A stretch of DNA of 64,000 bases from Tabrizicola_A sp964393035 (GCA_964393035.1 CAYMRX010000002.1:186001-250000); one strand, 5' to 3'; positions 35,674-44,145 are shown, numbered from the stretch's first letter. The notes: generated by a model from the letters alone, not told the origin. Numbers and translations: made by a program.

Positions 35674-36906
35674 ATGACCGATGTTATGGTGCCCGCCCTG
35701 GGCGAAAGCGTATCCGAAGCCACCGTCTCGACCTGGTTCAAAAAGGTTGGCGATGCGGTGAAACAGGACGAGATGCTGTGCGAGCTTGAGACGGATAAAG
35801 TCTCGGTCGAAGTGCCCTCGCCCGTCACCGGCGTGCTGACCGAAATTCTTGCCCCCGAAGGCACCACGGTGGACGCCAAGGCGCGCCTGGCCATCGTCGC
35901 CGAAGGGACTGCGGGCATCGTCACCGCGCCCACCGCCGAACCGAAAGCCAAGGCTGCGGCTGTGGTGGGCTCGCCCGGTGCCGGGCCGGAACAACTGACC
36001 CCGCGCAGCGATGTCGAAAACGCGCCCTCGGCGAAAAAGGCGATGGCTGAGGCCGGGCTTTCCCCCGATCAGGTGCAGGGGTCCGGCCGCGATGGCCGCG
36101 TGATGAAAGAAGATGTGGCCCGCGCCGCCACGGCGGTATCGGCTGCTGCGGCGGCCACCCCCGCCCCGGCCGCCATTCCGCGCGCGCCCGTGCCCGCCGA
36201 TGACGCCGCCCGTGAGGAGCGCGTCAAGATGACCCGCCTGCGCGCCACCATCGCCCGCCGCCTGAAAGATGCACAGAACACCGCCGCCATGCTGACCACC
36301 TATAACGAGGTGGACATGTCGGGCATCATGGAACTGCGCAACACCTACAAGGATGCGTTTGAAAAGAAGCACGGCGTCAAGATGGGCTTCATGTCCTTCT
36401 TCGTGAAGGCCTGCACCCACGCCCTGAAAGAAGTGCCCGAGGTCAATGCCGAGATCGACGGTCAGGACATCGTCTACAAGAACTACGTCCATATGGGCGT
36501 CGCCGTCGGCACCCCGTCGGGCCTTGTGGTTCCCGTGGTGCGTGACGCCGACCAGATGGGCTTTGCCGCCATCGAGAAGAAGATCGCCGAACTGGGCCTG
36601 CGCGCCCGTGACGGCAAACTGTCGATGGCAGAAATGCAGGGCGGCAGCTTCACCATCTCGAACGGCGGGGTTTACGGCTCCTTGATGTCCTCGCCGATCC
36701 TGAACCCGCCGCAATCGGGTATCCTTGGCATGCACAAGATCCAGGACCGCCCAGTGGTGGTGAACGGCCAGATCGTCATCCGCCCGATGATGTATCTTGC
36801 GCTGAGTTATGACCACCGCATCGTTGACGGCAAAGGCGCTGTGACGTTCCTGGTGCGCGTCAAAGAGGCGCTGGAAGACCCGCGCCGGTTGTTGATGGAT
36901 CTGTAA
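35674..36906 (+). CDS. sucB: Dihydrolipoamide succinyltransferase (E2 of 2-oxoglutarate dehydrogenase)
   Basis: This 410-residue E2 has an N-terminal lipoyl domain with the lipoylated Lys in CELETDKVSVEVPS. An Ala/Pro linker follows, then a peripheral-subunit-binding domain (NAPSAKKAMAEAGLSPDQV). The C-terminal catalytic core ends in LSYDHRIVDGKGAVTFLV with the active-site His and Asp. It transfers succinyl to CoA. The ATG at 35662 would add four residues. The ATG at 35674 has GGAG (35664-35667) at good spacing and starts MTDVMVPALGES, the usual family start. Confidence 0.96.
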   Translation: MTDVMVPALGESVSEATVSTWFKKVGDAVKQDEMLCELETDKVSVEVPSPVTGVLTEILAPEGTTVDAKARLAIVAEGTAGIVTAPTAEPKAKAAAVVGSPGAGPEQLTPRSDVENAPSAKKAMAEAGLSPDQVQGSGRDGRVMKEDVARAATAVSAAAAATPAPAAIPRAPVPADDAAREERVKMTRLRATIARRLKDAQNTAAMLTTYNEVDMSGIMELRNTYKDAFEKKHGVKMGFMSFFVKACTHALKEVPEVNAEIDGQDIVYKNYVHMGVAVGTPSGLVVPVVRDADQMGFAAIEKKIAELGLRARDGKLSMAEMQGGSFTISNGGVYGSLMSSPILNPPQSGILGMHKIQDRPVVVNGQIVIRPMMYLALSYDHRIVDGKGAVTFLVRVKEALEDPRRLLMDL

Positions 36907-36911
36907 CCCGC

Positions 36912-36963
36912 GTCGGGGTGAACCCCGACCTACTGTGAAGCGTAGGGCGGGGTTCACCCCGCC
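36912..36963. repeat. Head-to-head GTAGG repeat pair between sucB and the MAPEG gene
   Basis: GTCGGGGTGAACCCCGACC and TAC (36912-36933) is the inverse of GTAGGGCGGGGTTCACCCC and GCC (36942-36963). This is again an inverted pair as in the sucD-sucA spacer, with each arm self-complementary. Confidence 0.75.
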
Positions 36964-36991
36964 CACGCTCCCCACCCGCAAGGGATGTGAC

Positions 36992-37387
36992 ATGACCCCC
37001 GAACTCACCGCCCTCACCCTCGCCGCCCTGCTGCAATGCCTGCAATATGCGCTCTATGCCATTCCGGCCAACCGTGACCTTGGCATGGGCTACACCTCCT
37101 CGGCCCGCGACCGCGCGCCGTCTCGGCAGCTTTCCGTGCTTTCCGGCAGGATGCAGCGCGCCTTTGCAAACCATTTCGAAGGGCTGATCCTGTTCACCAT
37201 CGCCGTCTCGGTCATCACCCTTTCGAACCAGTCCACCCCGACCACCCAATTCGCCGCCTACAGCTACCTTGCCGCCCGCATCGCCTATGTCCCCGCCTAT
37301 GCCTTTGGCTGGCGGCCCTGGCGCTCGGCCATCTGGTTCGTAGGCTTTTTCGCAACGCTCACGATGCTGGTCGCCGTTTTGATCTGA
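36992..37387 (+). CDS. MAPEG family membrane protein
   Basis: This 131-residue protein with four hydrophobic segments matches the MAPEG (membrane-associated eicosanoid/glutathione metabolism) fold: LTALTLAALLQCLQYALYAI, GRMQRAFANHFEGLILFTIAV with the conserved R..R..N..E pattern, and ARIAYVPAYAFGWRPWRS. Bacterial members have poorly known roles, and some bind glutathione. The frame opens at 36935 inside the repeat; the ATG at 36992 follows AAGGGA. Its place between sucB and lpdA is conserved-looking for this group but unexplained. Confidence 0.82.
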   Translation: MTPELTALTLAALLQCLQYALYAIPANRDLGMGYTSSARDRAPSRQLSVLSGRMQRAFANHFEGLILFTIAVSVITLSNQSTPTTQFAAYSYLAARIAYVPAYAFGWRPWRSAIWFVGFFATLTMLVAVLI

Positions 37388-37443
37388 CTTTCATCTTGGC
37401 AAAAATACCCTCTGGGGGTCCGGGGGGCGAAGCGCCCCCGGGA
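37388..37443. repeat. Full CATCTTGGCAAAAATACCC..GGGGGCGAAGCGCCCCC repeat
   Basis: TTTCATCTTGGCAAAAATAC (37389-37408) is followed by a GC palindrome with CCGGGGGGCG and CGCCCCCGG around AAG (37420-37441). It is the most complete of five copies seen (others near 29374, 42200, 53131 and 56245). It lies between the MAPEG gene and lpdA and could act as a transcript-end or processing hairpin. Confidence 0.7.
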
Positions 37444-37468
37444 CTACCGCAAGACAAGGAACCACACC

Positions 37469-38845
37469 ATGGCAGACTTCGACGTCATCATCCTCGGCGC
37501 TGGCCCCGGCGGCTATGTGTCGGCCATCCGCTGTGCCCAACTGGGCCTGAACACCGCCGTGGTCGAGGGTCGCGACACCCTTGGCGGCACCTGCCTGAAC
37601 GTCGGCTGCATCCCGTCAAAAGCACTTTTGAACGCCACGCATCACCTGCATGAGGTCCACGAGAACTTTGAAAAAATGGGATTGATGGGCGCCAACCCCA
37701 CGGTCGATTGGGCCAAGATGCAGGCCTATAAGGCGGATGTCGTCGGCGGCAACACCAAAGGGATCGAGTTTCTGTTCAAGAAGAACAAGGTGACCTGGCT
37801 CAAGGGCTGGGGTTCCATCCCCGCAGCGGGCCAAGTCAAGGTCGGCGACGAGGTTCATACCGCAAAGTCCATCGTCATCGCCACCGGATCGGAGCCCGCC
37901 TCGCTGCCGGGCGTGACAGTGGATGAAAAGACCGTCGTCACCTCGACCGGCGCACTGGCGCTGCCGGCGATCCCCAAGTCGATGGTGGTGATCGGTGCCG
38001 GCGTGATCGGGCTGGAGATGGGCTCGGTCTATGCCCGTCTCGGGGCCGAGGTGACCGTGGTCGAATATCTTGACGCCATCACCCCCGGCATGGATGCCGA
38101 GGTCGCCAAGACCTTTGAACGCATCCTGAAAAAGCAGGGGCTGAAATTCGTCATGGGTGCCGCCGTGCAGAAGGTCGAAGGCGGCAAGGTCAGCTACAAA
38201 CTGCGCAAGAACGACAAGGAGGCCGAGATCGAGGCTGAGGTCGTGCTGGTCGCCACCGGCCGCAAGCCCTACACCGCCGGTCTGGGGCTGGAGGCCCTGG
38301 GCGTCGAGATGTTGCCGCGCGGCCAGGTCAAGATCGACGACCACTTCCGCACCAATATCCCCGGCCTTTATGCCATCGGCGATGCCGTCCCCGGCCCGAT
38401 GCTGGCGCACAAGGCCGAGGATGAGGGCATGGCCGTGGCCGAGATCATCGCAGGCAAGCATGGCCATGTGAATTATGGCGTCATCCCCGGCGTGATCTAC
38501 ACCACGCCCGAAGTGGCCTCGGTCGGGGCTACCGAGGAGGCGCTGAAGGAACAGGGCCGCGCCTACAAGGTCGGCAAGTTCCCCTTCATGGGCAATGCGC
38601 GGGCGAAAGCCGTGTTTCAGGCCGAGGGCTTCGTGAAACTCTTGGCAGACGCTGCCACCGACCGCATCCTTGGCGCCCATATCATCGGGCCGGGCGCGGG
38701 GGACATGATCCATGAAATCTGCGTCGCGATGGAGTTTGGCGCCTCGGCGCAAGACGTGGCGCTGACCTGCCACGCGCATCCGACCTATTCCGAGGCCGTG
38801 CGCGAAGCCGCCCTTGCCTGTGGCGATGGCGCGATCCACGCCTGA
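37469..38845 (+). CDS. lpdA: Dihydrolipoamide dehydrogenase (E3)
   Basis: This 458-residue flavoprotein has FAD motif VIILGAGPGGYVSAI at the N-terminus and the redox disulfide in GGTCLNVGCIPSKALL. The NAD motif is VIGAGVIGLEMGSV near residue 175, and YAIGDAVPGPMLAHKAEDEG follows. The C-terminal His-Pro pair in CHAHPTYSEAVREAA completes the active site of the partner subunit. It reoxidises lipoamide for the 2-oxoglutarate dehydrogenase encoded just upstream. It is the last gene of the operon and is followed by a terminator. Confidence 0.96.
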   Translation: MADFDVIILGAGPGGYVSAIRCAQLGLNTAVVEGRDTLGGTCLNVGCIPSKALLNATHHLHEVHENFEKMGLMGANPTVDWAKMQAYKADVVGGNTKGIEFLFKKNKVTWLKGWGSIPAAGQVKVGDEVHTAKSIVIATGSEPASLPGVTVDEKTVVTSTGALALPAIPKSMVVIGAGVIGLEMGSVYARLGAEVTVVEYLDAITPGMDAEVAKTFERILKKQGLKFVMGAAVQKVEGGKVSYKLRKNDKEAEIEAEVVLVATGRKPYTAGLGLEALGVEMLPRGQVKIDDHFRTNIPGLYAIGDAVPGPMLAHKAEDEGMAVAEIIAGKHGHVNYGVIPGVIYTTPEVASVGATEEALKEQGRAYKVGKFPFMGNARAKAVFQAEGFVKLLADAATDRILGAHIIGPGAGDMIHEICVAMEFGASAQDVALTCHAHPTYSEAVREAALACGDGAIHA

Positions 38846-38863
38846 CCACCCCGAACATGAGAC

Positions 38864-38887
38864 AGGCCGCCCCTTGGGCGGCCTTTT
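38864..38887 (+). terminator. Rho-independent terminator after lpdA
   Basis: AGGCCGCCC (38864-38872), loop CTT, GGGCGGCCT (38876-38884), then TTT. It lies 19 bases after the lpdA stop and closes the suc operon. Confidence 0.85.
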
Positions 38888-38920
38888 CCATTGCCGCCAG
38901 CCCCCGCGACGCAGCGCGCC

Positions 38921-39163
38921 TTACAGCCCCTTATGCGTGCCGTCGCAGAAGGCCCCGTTCTTCGTCTGCTTGCAGCCGCAGAGGTAGGAGGTCTTCGTCT
39001 CCTCGGCCACCACCTTCAGCGGCACAAAGGCACCCCCCTTGTGGCTGCCATCGCAAAACGGCTGATTCTTTGATTCGCCACAGGCGCACCAGAAATAGGT
39101 CTTCCCCGCCTCCAGATCCACCTTGTAGGGGGCTTTCTGGGCAATCTTCGGCACGTCAGTCAT
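38921..39163 (-). CDS. CDGSH iron-sulfur protein with two CDGSH motifs
   Basis: This 80-residue protein carries two tandem zinc-finger-like CDGSH motifs: CACGESKNQPFCDGSHKG and CGCKQTKNGAFCDGTHKG. Each motif holds a [2Fe-2S] cluster through three Cys and one His in mitoNEET-type proteins. The paired-motif small form is common in bacteria and its role is unclear, possibly redox or iron storage. It has no signal peptide. It converges on lpdA across the terminator. Confidence 0.92.
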   Translation of the reverse strand: MTDVPKIAQKAPYKVDLEAGKTYFWCACGESKNQPFCDGSHKGGAFVPLKVVAEETKTSYLCGCKQTKNGAFCDGTHKGL

Positions 39164-39313
39164 GGCTTTTTCCCATCATGGAATGGCTGTCCGCGATGGT
39201 GCGTCATTCGCCACACCGATCAAGCCCGGCGATTGTGCAGAAATGCCGCCATTGCCCTGCGCCAAAGCACAAACGAAAACGACGCCCGAAGGCGTCGCTG
39301 TCCGAAGGCTGGT

Positions 39314-39389
<76 letters not shown>

Positions 39390-39496
39390 GTTACCAACTT
39401 ACCGAGCGTGGGCCGCTCGGGATGGGCGCTGTTTATTGGCAGGCGCGGCGGGGTGCAAGAGGTAAAATGCACTTTTTCCGCGTCTGCCGAAACAGC

Positions 39497-39832
39497 TTAG
39501 AGTTCTTCCTCGTCCCCCGGCACATCGGCCAGATCGTCGAGCGAAACATTGTCGTCGGCGTCGTCTTCCAACAGCTCGTCGTCCATTTCGGCATCGTCCG
39601 AAACGCCACCGACCAACAGATCGTCATCGGCTTCCAGATCGTCGACCAGAACCTCGTCGTCCTTGTCGGGCGTCGAGCGGCTGATGACGGCGGCGGCCAT
39701 TTTGCGGCGCGCGCTTTCGATGTCCACAACCTCGCCGGTATAGGGGCTGACGATCGGGCTGCGGTTCAGGTCATAAAAGCGCTTCCCGGTGGTCGGGCAA
39801 ATGCGCTTCGTGCCCCATTCTGCCTTGGGCAT
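39497..39832 (-). CDS. TIGR02300 family protein (FYDLN acid domain)
   Basis: This 111-residue protein's N-terminal 45 residues contain GTKRICPTTGKRFYDLNRSPIV, the FYDLN signature with a CP..TG motif. The remainder is very acidic (DDLEADDDLL, DDELLEDDADDN) and ends GDEEEL. The family is nearly confined to alphaproteobacteria and is of unknown function. The acidic low-complexity tail suggests binding to a basic partner. It is a single-gene unit beside the tRNA. Confidence 0.88.
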   Translation of the reverse strand: MPKAEWGTKRICPTTGKRFYDLNRSPIVSPYTGEVVDIESARRKMAAAVISRSTPDKDDEVLVDDLEADDDLLVGGVSDDAEMDDELLEDDADDNVSLDDLADVPGDEEEL

Positions 39833-39989
39833 GGTATTCCCTTTTCAGGCTGGCCTTTTCAGGCGGATATCCAGTAGAGCGGCCGATTGCCACAAGTGCC
39901 CGGAACTGTCAAAGCCTTTGTGCGCTGATGCCACCGGATTGCGACTGGCCCCCACATTGCTATTCTTGCGCTCCGTTTCAAGAGGTTCC

Positions 39990-40685
39990 ATGCCCAACCT
40001 GCCCGGTTCGCCGCCGCTCGACATCACCTTGCGCCGTTCTGCCCGCGCAAGGCGGTTTTCGCTGCGCGTCAGCCGGGTGGATGGGCGCATCACCCTGTCG
40101 TTGCCGCTGCGGGCGCGCGAATCAGAGGCGATGGATTTTGCCCGCGCGCAGGAAGGGTGGCTGCGCAAGGCCTTGGCGCAGATGCCGCGCGCCGATCTGG
40201 TCGGGATCGGCACGGAAATCCCGGTCGAGGGCCGGGCGATTCGCCTGATCGCGGGCCAGGGGCGCAGGTTGCTGCTGGAGGGGGACAGCTTGCTGGTACC
40301 CGGCGATGCGGCATTGGCGGGCGCGCGGGCGCAAGCCTGGCTGAAGGCGCTGGCGCGCGATCGTCTGGTGGCCGCCTCTGACCATTACGCCGGCCTGATC
40401 GGGCGCAAGGTGGCCCGCATCACCCTGCGCGACACCCGCTCGCGCTGGGGTTCATGCAGCCATGAGGGCGCGCTGATGTATTCCTGGCGGCTCATCATGG
40501 CGCCGCCCGCGGTGCTGACTTATGTCGCGGCGCATGAGGTCGCACATATGCTGGAGATGAACCACTCCGACCGGTTCTGGGCCGTGGTGGACCAGCTTTA
40601 CCCCGGCTGGGAGGCGCAGCGGCGCTGGCTGCACACCCATGGCACGGCCCTGCACGCGCTGCGCTTTACCGCCTTGGGGGATTGA
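39990..40685 (+). CDS. YgjP/DUF45-type zinc metallopeptidase
   Basis: This 231-residue protein has SARARRFSLRVSRVDGRITL near the start, typical of the SprT-like/YgjP family. The conserved DTRSRWGSCSHEGALMYSWRL is followed by the zinc-binding HEVAHMLEMNHSDRFW (HExxH with a third His). The substrate is unknown; the family is soluble and cytoplasmic. The frame is open from 39789, but ATG 39990 follows AGAGG (39981-39985) and directly precedes the conserved part. Confidence 0.87.
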   Translation: MPNLPGSPPLDITLRRSARARRFSLRVSRVDGRITLSLPLRARESEAMDFARAQEGWLRKALAQMPRADLVGIGTEIPVEGRAIRLIAGQGRRLLLEGDSLLVPGDAALAGARAQAWLKALARDRLVAASDHYAGLIGRKVARITLRDTRSRWGSCSHEGALMYSWRLIMAPPAVLTYVAAHEVAHMLEMNHSDRFWAVVDQLYPGWEAQRRWLHTHGTALHALRFTALGD

Positions 40686-40716
40686 CCCCCGCGCGGGCTT
40701 CATGTTCGCTGCCGCC

Positions 40717-41379
40717 ATGACCGATCAGCCCCGCCCCTCTCCGCGTCTTGCCGACCCGAACGCCGCCGCGCATGAACGCGTGTTCCGCACCCTGCGCCAG
40801 CAGGTGATGCATGGCGAACTGGCCCCCGGTCAGGCGCTGACCCTGCGCGGCATCGCGGCGCAATTCGGCGTCTCCATGACCCCGGTGCGCGAGGCGGCGC
40901 GGCGGCTCGCCGCCGAAGGCGCGCTGACCATTTCCTCCTCCGGTCGGATCAGCACCCCCGATCTCACCCCGGAACGGATCGAGGAACTGGCCGCCATCCG
41001 CGCCCTCTTGGAGCCGGAGATGGCCGCCCGCGCCCTGCCCCGCGTGCATTTCGCGCTGATCGACCGGCTGGCCGCGATCAATGCGGCCAATCAGGAAGCG
41101 GTGATGAATCAGGACGCGGTGGCCTATGTGCGCAGCAATCTGGAATTTCACCGCACGCTGTACCTGCGCGCCCAGACGCCCGCGATGCTCGCCATGATCG
41201 AAACGGTCTGGCTGCAACTTGGCCCCACGATGCGCGCACTTTACCAAAAGATCCGCCGCCGCGATCTGCCGCAGCATCACCGGCTGATCCTCGCCGCGCT
41301 CAAGGCCGGCGACGAGCCCGGCCTGCGCCTTGCCGTGCGCACCGATGTGACACAGGGCCTGCGCCACCTCATCAGTTGA
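40717..41379 (+). CDS. GntR-family transcriptional regulator (FCD class)
   Basis: This 220-residue protein has an N-terminal winged helix-turn-helix (ERVFRTLRQQVMHGELAPGQ; LRGIAAQFGVSMTPVREAAR). The C-terminal all-helical FCD effector domain includes IRALLEPEMAARAL, NLEFHRTLYLRAQTPAM and the metal-ligand His in LPQHHRLILAALKAGD. The family represses catabolic genes until a small acid ligand binds. No obvious target operon adjoins it. An ATG at 40702 is a possible earlier start. It may be coupled to the peptidase gene, which ends 32 bases upstream. Confidence 0.87.
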   Translation: MTDQPRPSPRLADPNAAAHERVFRTLRQQVMHGELAPGQALTLRGIAAQFGVSMTPVREAARRLAAEGALTISSSGRISTPDLTPERIEELAAIRALLEPEMAARALPRVHFALIDRLAAINAANQEAVMNQDAVAYVRSNLEFHRTLYLRAQTPAMLAMIETVWLQLGPTMRALYQKIRRRDLPQHHRLILAALKAGDEPGLRLAVRTDVTQGLRHLIS

Positions 41380-41425
41380 TCTCTTGCGGCACGCCTTGCA
41401 CGGCCCGCCGGGCGTCATTAGGCTG

Positions 41426-42175
41426 ATGGGTATGGGTCATCTGGTTTTTCAGCACCGAAAAGGATCTCGCAATATCGGAGATCGGGAATGTTGCCCGGCC
41501 TATTGGCTTGCCTTTGACGCCCGCAAAACCGTGCAATCGCTGAAAGAAGACGTGCCGCCCTGCGATGTCGCCATCTTCGGGGGCGGTCAGATCTATGCCA
41601 GTGTGGTCGATTGTGTGGCCCATCATGCCGCGGCGGCACGCCATTGCGTGACCTGGGCCATCGGCTTGCAGGCCGCCAAGCGCAAGGTGGACGGGGCCGA
41701 CCGGTTTCAGGCCCGCATGTCGCTGATCGGGTGCCGCGATGTGGGCATCAAGGGCACCGAATATGTGCCTTGCGCCACCTGCCTCGCCCCCGGCTTGCAA
41801 ACCGCCAGCGCGCCAACCCGCGACGCGGTTCTTTACCTGCACGCGACCAAATCCGAGACGGTGCAGCGCCCCGATGGCATCGCCTGCCGCACCAATCACG
41901 ACGGCACTCTGGCCGAGGCGCTGGCCTTTCTCGCCTCGGGAGAAACGGTCATCACCAATTCATTTCACGGCACCTATTGGGCCATGTTGATGGGCCGCAA
42001 AGTATTGTGCCTGCCGTTTTCCGCAAAGTTCCGCGGCTTTGCCCGCATGCCCGCCTTGGCCGATCCGGGCAACTGGCTGGCGGATCTGCCGCGCGCCCAT
42101 GCCCTGCCCGGCTATCTGGATGAATGCATCGTCGCCAATCACGCCTTCCGCGACAAGGTGATGAACCTGATCTGA
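41426..42175 (+). CDS. Polysaccharide pyruvyl transferase-like protein
   Basis: This 249-residue protein shows elements of the pyruvyl-transferase (GT-B-like) fold: GSRNIGDRECCPAYWL near the start, DVAIFGGGQIYASVV, and a C-terminal VITNSFHGTYWAMLMGRKVL with the expected catalytic His. Members add pyruvate ketals to glycans. This one is shorter than the usual 300-400 residues and stands alone, far from the glycan locus, so it may serve another acceptor. Starts at 41426, 41432 or upstream are all possible. Confidence 0.72.
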   Translation: MGMGHLVFQHRKGSRNIGDRECCPAYWLAFDARKTVQSLKEDVPPCDVAIFGGGQIYASVVDCVAHHAAAARHCVTWAIGLQAAKRKVDGADRFQARMSLIGCRDVGIKGTEYVPCATCLAPGLQTASAPTRDAVLYLHATKSETVQRPDGIACRTNHDGTLAEALAFLASGETVITNSFHGTYWAMLMGRKVLCLPFSAKFRGFARMPALADPGNWLADLPRAHALPGYLDECIVANHAFRDKVMNLI

Positions 42176-42199
42176 CCCCACGCCCCGCTGCCCGTCTTG

Positions 42200-42255
42200 C
42201 GCCTTTTGAAATACTCCACGGGAGGTCCGGAGGGTGTGAAACCCTCCGGGGCCAG
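42200..42255. repeat. Intergenic repeat copy with CCGGAGGG..CCCTCCGG hairpin
   Basis: CGCCTTTTGAAATACTCCAC followed by GGAGG and a palindrome CCGGAGGG-TGTGAAA-CCCTCCGG (42228-42250). It is a diverged member of the family at 37388. It lies between the convergent pyruvyl-transferase-like gene and dgkA, where it could terminate both. Confidence 0.6.
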
Positions 42256-42278
42256 CCAAGGGCGCAAGGGTTTCCAGA

Positions 42279-42641
42279 TCAGCCGATCAGCACCACCAGC
42301 CACGCCATGCCACCCGCCAGTGCGGTCAGGGCCACGGCCGCCGATCCGCAATCCTTGGCCTTTTTGGCGCGGGGGTCGATGTCTTTTGACAGATAATCCA
42401 CAACCTCCTCCAACCCGGTGTTCATCAACTCTGCCGCAAGGATCAACAGCCCCAAGGCCCAGATCAAAGCGCGCTCGGCCGGAGAGATCGCCACCAGAAA
42501 CGTCGCCGCCACCGACAGGACGTTCACCACCGTCCATTGCCGCAGCGTCTTTTCACTGGCCCAGGCCGCCGTCCATCCGTCCCATGACCAGACACAGGTG
42601 TTCCAAAACCGCCGCGCCTCGGCGGCCAGAATTGCATGCAT
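42279..42641 (-). CDS. dgkA: Diacylglycerol kinase (DgkA type)
   Basis: This 120-residue small membrane kinase has NVLSVAATFLVAISPAERAL, then LILAAELMNTGLEEVVDYLS with the catalytic Glu and NTG motif. AKDCGSAAVALTALAGGMAW at the third helix is the usual KD.gSAAV signature. It phosphorylates diacylglycerol at the inner membrane, recycling lipid released from glycan or osmolyte modification. The frame is open further upstream. ATG 42641 starts MHAILAAEARRFW, the normal cytoplasmic N-terminus. Confidence 0.9.
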   Translation of the reverse strand: MHAILAAEARRFWNTCVWSWDGWTAAWASEKTLRQWTVVNVLSVAATFLVAISPAERALIWALGLLILAAELMNTGLEEVVDYLSKDIDPRAKKAKDCGSAAVALTALAGGMAWLVVLIG

Positions 42642-42670
42642 GAATTGCCCCCCATCCCCTGAACGGCAGG

Positions 42671-43042
42671 CTAAGCCTTTGACCCCGCCTTCGGCAAGCC
42701 GTCGAGATAGGCCCGCGTGCAGGTCACAACATGGGCAAAGCGGTCGCCGCCCAGATGCACCCCGCCATACCATCGGGTGACGACGATGATATGGTCCACC
42801 AGCCCCGCGCGCTCCAGCATCTTCAGAATGACGGCACCCGCCCCGGCCTCGCCATCGTCATTCTTCACCGGGCCTGCATCCGAGAACACACAAGCCCAAG
42901 TGTTATGCGTGGCCTTGGCGTATTTCTTGGCCCGCTTCAACTCGGCCAGAAAGGCCTCGGCCCCGGCGCGGCCCTGCACGGGACCACCAGAAACCGCATA
43001 ACGTGACCCGCGGTCACGGAGGACATCTTCGATCTGCAACAT
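42671..43042 (-). CDS. IMPACT/YigZ N-terminal domain protein
   Basis: This 123-residue protein matches the IMPACT N-terminal (UPF0029) domain. It has RGSRYAVSGGPVQGRAGAEAF at the start, KYAKATHNTWACVF with the conserved THN, NDDGEAGAGAVILKML and VVTRWYGGVHLGGDRF. YigZ proteins are about 200 residues with a second domain; only the first is present here. Eukaryotic IMPACT regulates translation stress, while the bacterial role is not settled. A GTG three codons upstream (43051) is possible. It ends 29 bases from dgkA. Confidence 0.88.
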   Translation of the reverse strand: MLQIEDVLRDRGSRYAVSGGPVQGRAGAEAFLAELKRAKKYAKATHNTWACVFSDAGPVKNDDGEAGAGAVILKMLERAGLVDHIIVVTRWYGGVHLGGDRFAHVVTCTRAYLDGLPKAGSKA

Positions 43043-43102
43043 GGCAGGCACCGTAGCGGCTGGCGGCCCCCGAGAAAACCCTTGCCCCCGACATCGCGGA
43101 AT

Positions 43103-43354
43103 TTAGGGGCGCAAGGCCACCAACGCCGTGGCGTTCGGACAAAAGCCCGGCAGCGCCTCGGCCGCGACGGTATGGGACAGCCAATCGGTGCAGGCCCTGG
43201 TACTGCCGCAGGTGCGGCAGCGCTCCACCAGCACCCCCAATTCATCCCGGCTGAGCCAGCCGTCCACCACCGCATCGGGCAAGGACACGCCCACCGTGCG
43301 CGCCATGCCCCGCGTAAAGCCCCATGCCCGAGGCGCCTCAGGATACCCGATCAT
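43103..43354 (-). CDS. DUF6455 family protein
   Basis: This 83-residue protein has the conserved pattern WLSRDELGVLVERCRTCGST, CTDWL and FCPNATAL. Four cysteines (CxxC plus two) suggest a metal or Fe-S site. The family is common in Rhodobacterales and uncharacterised. It ends 60 bases before the IMPACT gene on the same strand and may be co-transcribed. Confidence 0.8.
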   Translation of the reverse strand: MIGYPEAPRAWGFTRGMARTVGVSLPDAVVDGWLSRDELGVLVERCRTCGSTRACTDWLSHTVAAEALPGFCPNATALVALRP

Positions 43355-43455
43355 CTTCTTCCCTCACGCGACCTGAATGCGGCAAGGATCGCGCGGATCG
43401 CACCACCGCGCTTTGACACGGATCAATCGGGGATCAATCGGGGATCAACCGCGCC

Positions 43456-44145
43456 TCAGCCCCCAAGCCGGGCAACGGTCGCCGCCACCATCCGCTTGCG
43501 ATCGGCATTGGCCGGGTGCGAGCCAAGGAAGCGATCGCCGGGGTCCGGGATCCGATCAAAGAACGCCACCCCCACCATCGGATCATACCCTGCAACAAGG
43601 GCGATTTCCGAGCCAAGGCTGTCGGCCTCCAATTCGAAATCCTTGGAGAACCGCCGCGCGCCCACCGTCGCCCCAATATCCTGCGCCGAGTTGACCACAT
43701 CCTGACCGGCACCGCTGACCTGTGCCAGCACCCCCGCCAGCACCGCCCCGGCAAGCGCGGTATTCTGCTGCCGCGGAATATGGCCCGCAATGTGGTGGGC
43801 GGCCTCATGGCCCATGACAAAGGCCAATTCATCGCGGTTGCGCGCATCACGGATCAGCGCCACCGTAAAGGCCAGCATCGGGCGCCCGCTGTCGTCCAGC
43901 GTCTGGAAGGCATTTGCGGGTTGGCCAGGCCGATCATCAATCACGATACGAAAATCGCAATTGCTGATGCGGGAAAGACGGCGGCAATAGTCTTCCGCCA
44001 CCGGTTCCATCTGCGCAACCACCGCCACGAAATTCTCTGCCGCCGCCTCGACCGGCAACGGGGCCTGCGGCTCTGCCTGTATCACCGGAATACAGCCCTG
44101 CACGGCCATCGCGGCAACCATCGCCAACACAACCCCATATTTCAT
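43456..44145 (-). CDS. M48-family metallopeptidase lipoprotein
   Basis: This 229-residue protein has a lipoprotein signal (MKYGVVLAMVAAMAVQGC, lipidated Cys18), so it should sit in the periplasm on a membrane. The zinc site is HEAAHHIAGHI (HExxH), with the third ligand Glu in ELEADSLGSEIAL. LIRDARNRDELAFVMGHEAAHH is typical of BepA/LoiP-like proteases that handle outer-membrane proteins. The frame extends upstream to 44244; ATG 44145 follows AAGGGGC and starts at the signal peptide. Confidence 0.9.
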   Translation of the reverse strand: MKYGVVLAMVAAMAVQGCIPVIQAEPQAPLPVEAAAENFVAVVAQMEPVAEDYCRRLSRISNCDFRIVIDDRPGQPANAFQTLDDSGRPMLAFTVALIRDARNRDELAFVMGHEAAHHIAGHIPRQQNTALAGAVLAGVLAQVSGAGQDVVNSAQDIGATVGARRFSKDFELEADSLGSEIALVAGYDPMVGVAFFDRIPDPGDRFLGSHPANADRKRMVAATVARLGG

